This document shows positions 26,500 to 35,895 of a DNA stretch of 47,672 nt, piece after piece (the first letter of the stretch is position 1; each line of letters starts with the position of its first letter). Position numbers and translations under genes: made by a program. Under the pieces are notes generated by a model, which did no database searches, was not told the origin of the DNA, and worked only from the letters and a program-made list of their open reading frames with translations. The DNA comes from Deltaproteobacteria bacterium (GTDB taxonomy: Bacteria > Desulfobacterota > Syntrophobacteria > Syntrophobacterales > Syntrophobacteraceae), in NCBI GenBank assembly GCA_021777755.1, contig JAJYDE010000031.1, positions 1 to 47,672 on the forward strand, written 5' to 3'.

Positions 26500-28862
26500 T
26501 AAAGCACCCGGGTTTTCGCGTCGAGCCGTGGGCGCTCCATGAGACCGAGCTGCGGATGGAGTTGCTGGCTCAAAGCGAATCGCTTTTCGCCCTTTCAAAC
26601 GGACATATAGGGCTAAGGGGCAATCTCGACGAGGGTGAGCCCCACGGGCTGCCCGGCACCTATCTAAACGGATTCCATGAATTGCGGCCCCTGCCCTACG
26701 CCGAGTCGCAGTATGGATCGCCGGTGTCGAGTCAAACGACTGTCAATGTTACCAACGGCAAGCTCATCCGGTTGCTCGTCGATGACGAGCCCTTCGACGT
26801 TCGCTACGGGCAACTGCGGGTCCACGACCGGATACTGGACTTTCGCGCCGGGACCCTGACGCGAACCGCGGAGTGGACATCTCCGGCGGGACGCACGGTG
26901 CGGGTGGTCTCCCGAAGGTTTGTCTCCTTGACCCACCGGGCCTTGGTGGGAATCAGTTATGAACTGGAGCCCCTCGACGGTCCGGCCAGTGTCGTGGTGC
27001 AGTCGGAACTTGTCGCAAACGAGCAGCTTCCCGTATCGCCCGATGATCCACGCACGGCGGCCGCCTTGGAATCCCCCCTCGAGTGCGAGGAGCAACAGGC
27101 GATGCAAAGAGGCGCCGTGATGATCCATCGGAGCCGACGAAGCGGTCTGCGAATGGCTGCCGCGATGGACCACGTAATAAACGGAACGTCCAAGGCCCGT
27201 ATCACGACGGAGAGCTCCCCTGACTCGGCCCGCGTGGTGGTGACCGATGTGCTGGGGCAAGGCCGGCGGTTGAGCCTGGTAAAGTTTGTGGCCTACGGAT
27301 GGTCTCGCGAGCGCTCGGTCCCGGCCCTTCGCGACCAGGTCGCAGCAGCCCTGGCCGCTGCCGCCCAGGCCGGCCTGGAGGCTCTTCTCGCCGACCAGAG
27401 GCGATATCTGGAGGATTTCTGGGCGCGAGCCGATGTTGAAATCGGCGGGGACTCCGAGTTGCAGCAGGCGGTGCGTTTTTCCCTGTTTCACATTCTGCAG
27501 GCCGGGGCGCGGGCCGAAAGGCGCGCCATCCCCGCCAAGGGACTGACCGGATCGGGCTATGACGGCCACTGCTTCTGGGATACCGAGACATTCGTCCTGC
27601 CCGTGCTGACGCACACGGCGCCAACCGCGGCCGCGGACTGCCTTCGGTGGCGACATTCCACGCTCGGGGCCGCCACGCGGCGCGCCCGCGAGTTGGGCCT
27701 TTCCGGCGCCGCCTTCCCGTGGCGCACCATCGAGGGGGAGGAATGTTCAGGATACTGGCCCGCGGGAATTGCGGCCTTTCATGTCAACGCGGACATCTCC
27801 GATGCGGTGATCCGCTATGTGGACGCAACTGGAGATGAATCCTTCGAGCAAGACTTTGGCCTGGAGATCCTTGTGCAGACCGCCCGGCTCTGGCGCTCGC
27901 TGGGTCACCACGATTTTCAGGGCGGTTTTCGCATCGACGGCGTGACCGGTCCCGACGAGTATAGCGCCGTCGCCGACAACAATGTCTTCACCAACCTGAT
28001 GGCGGCGCGCAATCTTGGCGGAGCGGCCAAGGCCTGCGAACGTCACCGCAACGAGGCGCGCGAGCTTGGTGTAACGTCCGAGGAAATGGCGGACTGGCGC
28101 GCCGCGGCCGATCGCATTTTCATCCCTTATGACCGGCGTTTGGGCGTTCACCCGCAAGCCGAAGGGTTCACCGATCACGAGATGTGGGATTTTACCGTCG
28201 CTTCGCCCGATCGGTATCCGCTGCTGCTTCATTTTCCATATTTCGATCTGTATCGAAAGCAGGTGGTAAAACAGGCCGACCTTGTCCTGGCCATGCAACT
28301 GTGTCCCGACCGATTCAGCGAGGAGCAGAAAGCGAGAAACTTCGACTACTATGAACGCATCACGGTGCGGGATTCCTCCCTTTCGGCCTGCACCCAGGCG
28401 GTGCTTGCCAGTGAGGTCGGACACCTTCGGCTGGCGCTCGACTACGCGGCCGAGGCCGCTCTTATGGATTTGCACGACCTCGAGCACAATACGCGCGACG
28501 GCCTGCACATTGCCGCTCTTGCCGGGACATGGATCGCGCTGGTAAACGGTTTTGGCGGCATGCGCGATCATGCCGGAGTTCTCTCCTTCTCGCCCCGGCT
28601 GCCCGACGGCCTGACCTCGCTCGCTTTTTCCCTGGTTCGTCGAAACGCCTGGCTGCGGGTGGAGGTAAGAGCTCAGTCGGCTGTATATCGGCTGACAAAA
28701 GGCGACGGTCCCCTGCGGATCGTGCACCATGGAGAACCGTTGACCCTCACAAAAGATGTCGCGATCGAACGGCCGATTCCCGAAATCGAGCAGCGTGAAG
28801 AGCCTGCGCAGCCTCCGGGGCGCGAGCCGCTGCGGCGCTCTCCCGGCGGGGTCCGCCCTTAG
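26496..28862 (+). CDS. Glycoside hydrolase family 65 disaccharide phosphorylase
   Basis: Phosphorolysis of an alpha-linked glucose disaccharide to beta-glucose 1-phosphate plus glucose, 788 residues. The N-terminal beta-sandwich domain starts with ETELRMELLAQSESLFALSN and GHIGLRGNLDEG. The (alpha/alpha)6 barrel has CFWDTETF (Asp362) and the general acid Glu488 in GVTGPDEYS. A C-terminal beta domain follows. Trehalose, maltose, kojibiose and nigerose phosphorylases share these features, and I cannot tell the substrate. The coupled beta-phosphoglucomutase upstream fits the inverting phosphorylase reaction rather than hydrolysis. No signal peptide is present, so it acts in the cytoplasm. Confidence 0.9.
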   Translation: MIKHPGFRVEPWALHETELRMELLAQSESLFALSNGHIGLRGNLDEGEPHGLPGTYLNGFHELRPLPYAESQYGSPVSSQTTVNVTNGKLIRLLVDDEPFDVRYGQLRVHDRILDFRAGTLTRTAEWTSPAGRTVRVVSRRFVSLTHRALVGISYELEPLDGPASVVVQSELVANEQLPVSPDDPRTAAALESPLECEEQQAMQRGAVMIHRSRRSGLRMAAAMDHVINGTSKARITTESSPDSARVVVTDVLGQGRRLSLVKFVAYGWSRERSVPALRDQVAAALAAAAQAGLEALLADQRRYLEDFWARADVEIGGDSELQQAVRFSLFHILQAGARAERRAIPAKGLTGSGYDGHCFWDTETFVLPVLTHTAPTAAADCLRWRHSTLGAATRRARELGLSGAAFPWRTIEGEECSGYWPAGIAAFHVNADISDAVIRYVDATGDESFEQDFGLEILVQTARLWRSLGHHDFQGGFRIDGVTGPDEYSAVADNNVFTNLMAARNLGGAAKACERHRNEARELGVTSEEMADWRAAADRIFIPYDRRLGVHPQAEGFTDHEMWDFTVASPDRYPLLLHFPYFDLYRKQVVKQADLVLAMQLCPDRFSEEQKARNFDYYERITVRDSSLSACTQAVLASEVGHLRLALDYAAEAALMDLHDLEHNTRDGLHIAALAGTWIALVNGFGGMRDHAGVLSFSPRLPDGLTSLAFSLVRRNAWLRVEVRAQSAVYRLTKGDGPLRIVHHGEPLTLTKDVAIERPIPEIEQREEPAQPPGREPLRRSPGGVRP

Positions 28863-28895
28863 CGGGTGGCAAGGCCAAAATCGAGGAGATGAGTT

Positions 28896-29261
28896 ATGAA
28901 GATCAATCGACACGCAACCGCCCGGTGGGAGGGGGCAACAAAGGACGGCAAGGGGATGATTTCGACTGAAGGCGGTGCGTTGAGTTCCTGTCCCTAAGGA
29001 TTTGCCGGCAGGTTTGAAGGCAGGCCGGGCACAAATCCCGAGGAGTTGATCGGCGCGGCACAGGCGGGCTGCTTCACGATGGCCCGTTCTCTTCTTCCAT
29101 GCCAGGAAAAACTCACTGCGGAATCTGTGGAAACCACTACTCCCGTCTCCAGGCTGCTTCGAGCCGAAATCACCCTGGCTCCGATCCTGGTCTCCCGATC
29201 CGGAAAAGTGGAGGAACCGATCCGCCCCGAATCCGTTACGGCCTCCGATATATCTCCATAA
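28896..29261 (+). pseudogene. osmC: osmC-like peroxidase gene, inactivated
   Basis: The frame from the ATG 28896 (GAGGAG upstream) reads as an OsmC protein: RHATARWEGATKDGKG, then ALSSCP, then a TAA at 28995-28997 where relatives have Tyr in PYGF. Beyond the stop the same frame continues as [27 protein letters not shown] and TAESVETT. It then jumps straight to [12 protein letters not shown]. About 44 residues that normally lie between these blocks are missing, including the second catalytic cysteine of the GCPVS motif. Nonsense mutation plus in-frame deletion make it a clear pseudogene. It sits 33 bases after the GH65 gene and was probably part of that operon. Confidence 0.88.
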
Positions 29262-29344
29262 CTCTCATGTCCCGGCGAAGATATACCGAATTAATCTATG
29301 GGATATTTCAATACGGCACTAAACAACACGATGAGTCAGAAAAT

Positions 29345-30508
29345 ATGCAAAAGGCCCCGGCGGAAAAAATCCTCGAGCAGATCGAATCGGGCTACAGTCT
29401 GCCGCCCCTTTCCGCGGTAGCCCTGCAGCTGCTGGAACTGGCCTCGGACGAAAACGCCACAAACGATCAACTGGTAAAGCTCATTGAAAAAGATCCCTCA
29501 CTGGTCGTTCGGGTACTCACCTTGGCAAACAGCGCCTTCTTCAGCGGCGGCGTCCCCGCAACCACCCTCTCCAGGGCCGTCTTAAAGCTTGGCGGCGAAC
29601 AAGTGAGGCTGATGGCTTTGACCATTTCCCTGCGCGGGGCTTTTCCCCTGGGAAAGGTCGAACAGTTCGATTTCGAACTTTTTTGGCGGCTTTCCCTCTA
29701 CCGCGGGCTTGTGGCCAAAGCCCTGGCCAAAAGCTCCGGGGCCGCCAACCCCGAAGAGGCCTTCCTGTGCGGACTGACGATGGAAATCGGCATGCCGATC
29801 CTGTTCGATTTGCTGATAAAGGGTCAGCCCGGGCAGTTCGATCTCTATTTTGAGCCCCTCGAGGAAATCCTGGAGAAGGAAAGAAACGGCTTCGGAATCG
29901 ATCATCGCATGATAGGGGCTGCCGCGCTTGCTCATTGGAAATTTCCCGAACATATCATTGGCTGCCAAAATCCCGTCATCGCAAGCGACTCGGCCCGCTC
30001 ACTCCAGGTCCTGTGCCGGCTGGCAAGACTTTTTTCACGGATTCTGCTTCAAATGGAGGTGGCCTTCAGAACCTTTTATGCCGAAGCTCAAAGACTGCTG
30101 GGCCTGCCGCCCGAGGAGGTGCACGAAATTCTGTTGGCCACTTTCAATGAAGTCGAGGAAGCCGCCAAGAGCCTGCGAGTCGAAATCGACAAGGAAAGAG
30201 ACCTCCTCAAAGTCATGGAAAGAGCCAACGGCGCCCTTGCCCAGATCTCGAAAAAGGTCTACCGCGAAAGCCGCCGCACGCTTCCCTCCTTCGATTCCAT
30301 GGACCAGAGCGAAAAAACCGTGACCGAAACCCTCCAGGCCGTGGCCCACGAGGTAAGAAACCCCCTTACCGCGGTCGGTGGCTTTGCAAGACGTCTGGCC
30401 GCATCGCTCGATCCGGGCTCCGAGGCCGGAAAATACGCCAGGGTCATCCTGGACGAAGCCCAAAGGCTGGAAAAAGCCCTCTCGGGCATGACCACCCAGT
30501 CGGTTTAG
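29345..30508 (+). CDS. HDOD-domain protein with a C-terminal HisKA-like segment
   Basis: Signalling protein, 387 residues. The HDOD domain (about 15-215) is a helical fold related to HD phosphohydrolases without the metal motif: LPPLSAVALQLLELASDENA, LVKLIEKDPSLVVRVLTLAN and SRAVLKLGGEQVR. The C-terminus (about 320-387) resembles a histidine-kinase dimerisation domain with an H-box, AVAHEVRNPLTAVGGFARRL (His335). No ATP-binding kinase domain follows, and the next frames do not encode one. A charged helical stretch (about 270-310) joins the two. I start at the ATG 29345; the open frame extends upstream across the osmC remnant. Domain calls are firm for HDOD and fair for HisKA. Confidence 0.82.
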   Translation: MQKAPAEKILEQIESGYSLPPLSAVALQLLELASDENATNDQLVKLIEKDPSLVVRVLTLANSAFFSGGVPATTLSRAVLKLGGEQVRLMALTISLRGAFPLGKVEQFDFELFWRLSLYRGLVAKALAKSSGAANPEEAFLCGLTMEIGMPILFDLLIKGQPGQFDLYFEPLEEILEKERNGFGIDHRMIGAAALAHWKFPEHIIGCQNPVIASDSARSLQVLCRLARLFSRILLQMEVAFRTFYAEAQRLLGLPPEEVHEILLATFNEVEEAAKSLRVEIDKERDLLKVMERANGALAQISKKVYRESRRTLPSFDSMDQSEKTVTETLQAVAHEVRNPLTAVGGFARRLAASLDPGSEAGKYARVILDEAQRLEKALSGMTTQSV

Positions 30509-30511
30509 AGG

Positions 30512-30551
30512 GGCCATTTCGCGAAACATCGTTTTAAGGCCGCAAATGGCC
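30512..30551. terminator. Nested inverted repeat after the HDOD gene
   Basis: GGCCATTT (30512-30519) and AAATGGCC (30544-30551) are exact complements. A small AAAC/GTTT hairpin lies inside. It sits 4 bases after the HDOD stop, where the convergent exporter operon also ends. There is no T run, so it may be a factor-dependent terminator or an mRNA-protecting hairpin. Confidence 0.35.
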
Positions 30552-30802
30552 TTCTGTTGGGCCTGAACCCGCGATCCAGGCTCAGCACTTCCTGGACGCG
30601 GCCCCTTGACCCCGCGCCCCGATGTTCTGCGGAAAACATGATAATGCAAGACCAGACCCCGGCGTCCGCGACCAACTGCCGGCTGTTCGGCCTCGCCTCA
30701 TGTAAGTCAGCCTATACGTTCGAACAGTAATATATCCGACTCCTTTGCGCCGGTTCGAGCACAAGCAGCCTATTTGCCAAGGAAAACCGAATATGTCGAG
30801 TT

Positions 30803-31921
30803 CTATCCAAGGCGACCGCGAAAAAGCCCTGCGGCAACGATCATGCTGACGATGCCGATGGTGGCCAGGGGCCAGTACTGGGGCCACAACAGGCTGACCC
30901 CGGCCCCTTCGAGAAAACTGGCGCGCAGGATGATCAGAAAGTACCGCAACGGATCGACAAGTGTAATGTACTGGACGGCCTTCGGCATATTGGCGATCGG
31001 CGTGGCGAAGCCTGAAAGAACGATGGCGGGCACCATGAAAAGAAACGTTCCCAGGAGCCCTTGCTGCTGGGTGAGGGCCAGGGCCGAGATCATGAGGCCT
31101 ATGCCCACCGCGGACAACAGGAAGCAGAACAAGCCCAGGTACAATGCCGGAAAACTTCCGGTAAAAGGTACCTTGAACCATAATATGGCGACCGCGATGA
31201 TGAGCGTGGCTTCCAGCGCGCCAACCACAAAACCGGGCAATGCCTTTCCGACAAGAATCTCCCCGGGGTTCATCGGGGTGACAAGGAGCTGATCAAAGGT
31301 GCCCATTTCGCGCTCCCGCGCGACCGAGAGCCCGGTGGAGAGCATGCTGACCAGAAGGGTAAGGATGCCCGCAATGCCGGGGACTATGAACCATCGGGAT
31401 TCCAGGTTCGGATTAAACCACGCCCGATCCAGCACTATCGTGCTTGCCGGTACGCCGGAATTGCGCGGGAGGCGCTCCCTGTTAAAGGCCGTCACTATCG
31501 ATTGGGCATACCCAAGCGCCAGGGCGGCGGTATTTGAATCCCTTCCGTCGAAAATAAACTGCACGTGCGCGGTTCTTCCTCGCTCCAGATCCGAGGTGAA
31601 CTGGGGCCCTATATTCACCGCCATCAACACTGTTTCACTGTCGACGGCTTGTTGCAGGGCCAACTGATCCGGGAGGTTTCCAATCAGCTCGAAGCTGGGG
31701 GAACCCGCAAAGCGCGCGATGAAATCCCTGGACAGTCGCCCCGCATCCTGGTTGTAGACCACAAACGGCACGTGCTTCAGATCGTAGGTGGCACCATAGC
31801 CGAACACCAGGAGCTGAATGATCGGCGGCCCGATCAGGACCGCCCGGCTCGCGGGATTGCGCAACAAAGACAAAAACTCCTTGATGGCCAGCGCCACGAT
31901 ACGTCTGAGGGAAAGCTCCAT
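30803..31921 (-). CDS. ABC-2 type permease, YbhS/YbhR-like (second of two)
   Basis: Membrane subunit of an ABC exporter, 372 residues. One helix near the N-terminus (about 25-45, RAVLIGPPIIQLLVFGYGAT) is followed by a large periplasmic domain. Five helices fill the C-terminal half, with the family motif AREREMGTFDQLLVTPMNPGEIL. I use the ATG 31921, which shares one base with the stop of the other permease (TGATG). The frame extending to 31975 lies within that gene. The C-terminus pairs with the first permease as a heterodimer driven by the double ATPase. Confidence 0.88.
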   Translation of the reverse strand: MELSLRRIVALAIKEFLSLLRNPASRAVLIGPPIIQLLVFGYGATYDLKHVPFVVYNQDAGRLSRDFIARFAGSPSFELIGNLPDQLALQQAVDSETVLMAVNIGPQFTSDLERGRTAHVQFIFDGRDSNTAALALGYAQSIVTAFNRERLPRNSGVPASTIVLDRAWFNPNLESRWFIVPGIAGILTLLVSMLSTGLSVAREREMGTFDQLLVTPMNPGEILVGKALPGFVVGALEATLIIAVAILWFKVPFTGSFPALYLGLFCFLLSAVGIGLMISALALTQQQGLLGTFLFMVPAIVLSGFATPIANMPKAVQYITLVDPLRYFLIILRASFLEGAGVSLLWPQYWPLATIGIVSMIVAAGLFRGRLG

Positions 31922-33036
31922 CAATCCAACCTCTTGCGGAAACGAATGATTGCAAGCCCCAAAAACAGCAGGCACAGGATCGCCAGGCCAAGGCAGTTGC
32001 TCACAATGATCGACCAGACATTTCCAGCCAAAAATATGGTCTGCAGCAGTCCGACAAAATATCGGGCGGCAATCACATGTGTCAGCAGTTGAACCACCCT
32101 TGGCATGGAATGGATATCAAAGAGGAAGCCGGACAGGATGAACGCGGGCAAAAAGGTAGCGACAATCGCCACCATTCCGGCCACAAACTGGCTTCGCGCA
32201 AGGATGGAAATCAACAGCCCCATTCCCAGGGCGGTCAGCAAAAACAACGAGGAACAGGCCACCAGAACCGATATCGAGCCGCGAAGCGGCACGCGAAACA
32301 GGAAAACGGCCATGATCGTCGAAAACAGCATCCCTCCCATTCCAAGCACGAAGTAGGGTATCAGCTTGCCCAGGAGAAGCTCCATTTTCCCGGCGGGCGT
32401 CACCATGATCCCCTCCATGGTGCCCCGCTCCCATTCCCGCGCCACCACAAGGGCGGTGAGCAGCGCCCCGATAAGTGTCATTATGATGGCGATCAAACCG
32501 GGAACCAGGTAATCACGGCTGCGCATGGCGGGATTGAACCACACGCGCGCTTCCGCCACCACGGGAGCGGATATGCGAATGCCTTCGCCGGCGGCCCTTT
32601 GGGCCAGCCAGGCCAACCATGCCCCGTTCAGGTAGTTTTCGATGATGCGCGCCTGATTGGCGTCGACTCCGTTTACAATGACATGGATGGGGGCGCGCCC
32701 GGAGCTGAGCGCCAGGCGCGTGAAATCGCTTCGCAGCCATACGATGGCGGCCGCGCGCCCATCGGTTAGTGCCTTCTCGGCCGGTGCTTCACCGGGATAG
32801 TTTGTCGGGCGAAACCACCGGGAGCTCCGCAGTTCCCCGACGAAGGAAGCGGTGAGCAGTGTCGGATGATCCACAACCACGGCGACTGGGATGCCCCTGG
32901 CATCCAGGGAGACCCCGTAGCCAAAAATGAGCAGGAGCGCGAGCGGGAGGATGAATGCTATGGCGATGCTTGAAGGATCGCGCACGATCTCGTAGGCCTC
33001 TTTCCGGATCAGTCCCATCAACCGCATCATGCTCAT
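31921..33036 (-). CDS. ABC-2 type permease, YbhS/YbhR-like (first of two)
   Basis: Membrane subunit, 371 residues, of the same layout: an N-terminal helix with SIAIAFILPLALLLIFGYG, a periplasmic domain, and five C-terminal helices. The coupling motif is AREWERGTMEGIMVTPAGKM. Its start overlaps the stop of the double ATPase (ATGA). The ABC-2 fold differs from the DevC-type permeases of the first exporter in this window. Confidence 0.88.
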   Translation of the reverse strand: MSMMRLMGLIRKEAYEIVRDPSSIAIAFILPLALLLIFGYGVSLDARGIPVAVVVDHPTLLTASFVGELRSSRWFRPTNYPGEAPAEKALTDGRAAAIVWLRSDFTRLALSSGRAPIHVIVNGVDANQARIIENYLNGAWLAWLAQRAAGEGIRISAPVVAEARVWFNPAMRSRDYLVPGLIAIIMTLIGALLTALVVAREWERGTMEGIMVTPAGKMELLLGKLIPYFVLGMGGMLFSTIMAVFLFRVPLRGSISVLVACSSLFLLTALGMGLLISILARSQFVAGMVAIVATFLPAFILSGFLFDIHSMPRVVQLLTHVIAARYFVGLLQTIFLAGNVWSIIVSNCLGLAILCLLFLGLAIIRFRKRLD

Positions 33037-34772
33037 GAGGCTCTCCTGCTGCTCCGCTCATGTTCTTCAATGATCGATATGAAGGCATCTTCCATACCCG
33101 GGGGCGGTTCGCCCGGACGGCGGGCCGCGGCCTTGATTTCGGAGGGAGTTCCCTGCGCAAGTACTTCTCCAAGGGACATCAAAACCAGGCGATCGCAGTA
33201 TTCGGCTTCCTCCATGAAGTGAGTCGTAACGAGGCAGGTTGTTCCCTGGCACGCCAAAGCGTTGAGGCGCGTCCAAAATTCGCGCCGCGCCAGCGGATCG
33301 ACGCCGGAGGTCGGCTCGTCCAGGAAAACGATGCCGGGCTCGTGCATCAGCGCGCACGCCAGGGCAAGGCGCTGCTTGTACCCCAACGGCAGGTCGCCCG
33401 CGTTTGCCCCCGCGTAGGCGCTCAGTTCGAATTCTTCGAGCGCCCAGGCGAGCCGGCTTTTCTTGCGCCGGTTTTGCAGGCCGTAGGCGGAGGCGAAGAA
33501 TTCCATGTTTTGCTTCACGCTCAGGGCCTCGTAGAGCGAAAAACGCTGCGACACATAGCCGATGCGAGCCCGCGCCGCGGAGGGCGCCCGGCGAAGATCG
33601 AGCCCGGCGACCCGCAGCGTGCCGGAAGAGGACGGCAACAGCCCGCACAACATGCGAAACGTTGTGGACTTGCCCGCGCCATTGGCCCCCAGGAGCCCGA
33701 AGATCTCGCCTCTGCGCACCGAGAAGCTCACGCCCTTTACCGCCGTGAAATCGCCAAAGTGGCGATAGAGATCGTGGACCTCTATTACCACCGTGCCATC
33801 GCTTGCCGCGGTTTCGGCGGGCACTGAAATTCCATGACGCTTCACCCGGCCGAACAGCAGACTCACAAAGGCGTCCTCCAGCCTGGGTGGAGAGGCCTTG
33901 AGGGTTCCCCGGCCGACAAGATCGGCCGGCAGCGCTGGAGGAGCGGGCTCTTCCATCACTATGCGCAGCCCATTGGCCTGGATCACCGTGTCAATTACTC
34001 CGGGCAGGCCGGCTATCGTGGACTGAACGGTCCGGGGCGATGTGGAAAGGTTTTCCGGCAGCTCGAACAGAAACGATCTTCCCTCCAGAGGAGAAGAGAG
34101 CCGCCCCGGATGCCCCTGGGCGAGGATTTCCCCCTCATGCAAAACAATTACGCTGTCACAGCGCTCCGCTTCGTCCATATACGCGGTGCTGAGCAGAATC
34201 GTTATACCGTGCTCCACCACCTGTCGGTGAATGATGCCCCATATCTCCCTGCGTGAAATCGGGTCAACACCCACGCTGGCTTCGTCTAGCAGCAGCAGAT
34301 CCGGCGGGTGAATAAGGGTGCAGGCCAAGCCGAGTTTCTGTTTCATGCCGCCCGAAAGTTTGCCCGCCAGACGCTTGCGGAACGGTCCCAGGGCCGTCAT
34401 GGTCAGAAGCTCCGAAAAGCAGCCTTCACGCTCGCTTCGTGCTATCCCGTGAAGATCGGCGAAAAGCGTCAGATTTTCCTCGACGCTCAGGTCCTCGTAG
34501 AGCCCGAAGCGCTGCGGCATGTAGCCGATGCGACGCTGCACCGCCAGGGCTTGCTCGGGCAGATGGTGACCCAGCACGCTGACTTCTCCCGCACCCGGGG
34601 TGAGGATGCCCGCCAGGGTGCGCAGCATTGTGGTCTTCCCGGCGCCATCCGGGCCGATGAGCGCCGTCATGGAGCCCGCGGCAAGCCGCAGGGATACGCC
34701 TTTTAGCGCATTCCTGCGCGCGGGTTCGGCGCCGAAAGACTTGCTCAGGTTGGCGACAACGATGGCGTCCAT
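33033..34772 (-). CDS. Tandem double ABC ATPase, YbhF-like
   Basis: Two complete ABC domains in one chain, 579 residues. Domain 1 (about 1-230): Walker A GPDGAGKTT, signature LSGGMKQK, Walker B LLLLDEAS. Domain 2 (about 330-560): Walker A GANGAGKST, the unusual signature LPLGYKQR typical of this family, Walker B IVFLDEPTSG, and a switch His in TTHFMEEAEYC. I start at the ATG 34772 (MDAIVVANLSKSFG), one base after the adaptor stop; the frame open to 34934 is inside the adaptor gene. Known YbhF relatives power drug or cation export with YbhG, YbhS and YbhR. Confidence 0.9.
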   Translation of the reverse strand: MDAIVVANLSKSFGAEPARRNALKGVSLRLAAGSMTALIGPDGAGKTTMLRTLAGILTPGAGEVSVLGHHLPEQALAVQRRIGYMPQRFGLYEDLSVEENLTLFADLHGIARSEREGCFSELLTMTALGPFRKRLAGKLSGGMKQKLGLACTLIHPPDLLLLDEASVGVDPISRREIWGIIHRQVVEHGITILLSTAYMDEAERCDSVIVLHEGEILAQGHPGRLSSPLEGRSFLFELPENLSTSPRTVQSTIAGLPGVIDTVIQANGLRIVMEEPAPPALPADLVGRGTLKASPPRLEDAFVSLLFGRVKRHGISVPAETAASDGTVVIEVHDLYRHFGDFTAVKGVSFSVRRGEIFGLLGANGAGKSTTFRMLCGLLPSSSGTLRVAGLDLRRAPSAARARIGYVSQRFSLYEALSVKQNMEFFASAYGLQNRRKKSRLAWALEEFELSAYAGANAGDLPLGYKQRLALACALMHEPGIVFLDEPTSGVDPLARREFWTRLNALACQGTTCLVTTHFMEEAEYCDRLVLMSLGEVLAQGTPSEIKAAARRPGEPPPGMEDAFISIIEEHERSSRRAS

Positions 34773-34773
34773 G

Positions 34774-35859
34774 TCAGTGCGTTTCACAGGGCCGCGCAGG
34801 CACGGCGTGCGCAGGATTGCCTTCCAGCGGAATATCGACGGTTGCGGGCATTCCAAGACGCAGGCGGTGATCGGGATTACAGGCATAGATCCGGACGCGA
34901 TAGACAAGCTGGGAGCGCAGTTGGGTGGTCTCAACGCTTTTGGGCGTAAACTCCGCCACCGGGGAGATGAATCCCACCCAGCCCCGAAAGCGCTTTCCGG
35001 GGAAGCTGTCGGTGGAAATCCACGCTCTCATGCCAAGCGCCACTTTGCCCAGTTCGGGTTCGGGCAGGTAGGCCCGAACCCAGACCGGATTGTCCAGCGC
35101 GAGTGTGAACACGGGAGTCTGGGGGTTCGCCATGTCGCCCGGTTCCAGGAGGCGGTCTTGAATGACCCCGGCGGCCGGCGCGTAGAGTTGGGTATCGGCA
35201 AGGTCCTTTTGCGCCCTGGCGAGCAAAGCAATCTCCGATTGCAGTTTGGCCTTTGCCGCGGAGATATCTTCCTTGCGCGGGCCGAGCAGGGCCAACCGCA
35301 AAACCTGGCCGCCGGCCGCCGCAATCTTCCGCTTTGCATCCAGGCCGGCCTGAGCGACCAGCAAGCCACGGCGGGCATCGTCGCTTACCTGCAGTGAGAC
35401 GTACTGCTTGCGCGCCAGGGCCTGCTGCCGACGATACAGTGCACGGCTATTTTCCACATTGGCTTTGGCCGCTTCGACATCGGCCTGCGCAGCCGCAAGT
35501 TCGGCCCTCGCCCGAGAGATCTCCTCGGGACGACTGCCCGCCAAAAGGCGCGCGACGATCTGTTTTTGTTCGGCCACATCGGCCCGGTAGCGGTCCACCG
35601 CATCCCGAAAGCGCTGTGCGGCCAACCGGGCGACCAGTTGGCCGGCGTGCACGGCGGCGCCCTCGTCCACCAGCAGTTTGTCGATGCGTTCGCTATCGTT
35701 GAATGCGAGCTGCACCTGGCGAATATCGATATTGCCATAAAGAGTGATGCTCGATCGTGCCGAACGAACGTTCCAAAAATGGCGGACGGCAAACGTGCCG
35801 ATCAAAGCCAACGCGACCACGACTACCGCGATGATACGGATCTTTTTCTTTGCTGCCAT
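34774..35859 (-). CDS. HlyD-family adaptor, YbhG-like
   Basis: Periplasmic adaptor, 361 residues, with an N-terminal membrane anchor (RIIAVVVVALALIGTFAV, about 8-25). Beta-lipoyl halves surround a long Ala/Glu/Arg-rich coiled-coil hairpin (about 95-200, with SRPEEISRARAELAAAQADV). A beta-barrel domain (LEPGDMANPQTPVFTLALDN) follows. YbhG and related EmrA/HlyD adaptors share this order. The gene lies between the TolC-like and ATPase genes of the second exporter. Confidence 0.88.
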   Translation of the reverse strand: MAAKKKIRIIAVVVVALALIGTFAVRHFWNVRSARSSITLYGNIDIRQVQLAFNDSERIDKLLVDEGAAVHAGQLVARLAAQRFRDAVDRYRADVAEQKQIVARLLAGSRPEEISRARAELAAAQADVEAAKANVENSRALYRRQQALARKQYVSLQVSDDARRGLLVAQAGLDAKRKIAAAGGQVLRLALLGPRKEDISAAKAKLQSEIALLARAQKDLADTQLYAPAAGVIQDRLLEPGDMANPQTPVFTLALDNPVWVRAYLPEPELGKVALGMRAWISTDSFPGKRFRGWVGFISPVAEFTPKSVETTQLRSQLVYRVRIYACNPDHRLRLGMPATVDIPLEGNPAHAVPARPCETH

Positions 35860-35895
35860 CCATGGGCTCCGTTTCTGGTCCCTGCCGTCGAAGCG

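Noticed and set aside
27747-28913. Minus-strand frame of 388 codons opposite the GH65 gene
   Set aside because: Antisense to the GH65 catalytic domain with conserved motifs; no ribosome site or family match.
30552-30802. Possible tRNA-like segment (GGTTCGAGC near 30750)
   Set aside because: No matching acceptor or anticodon stems around it; chance T-loop-like string.
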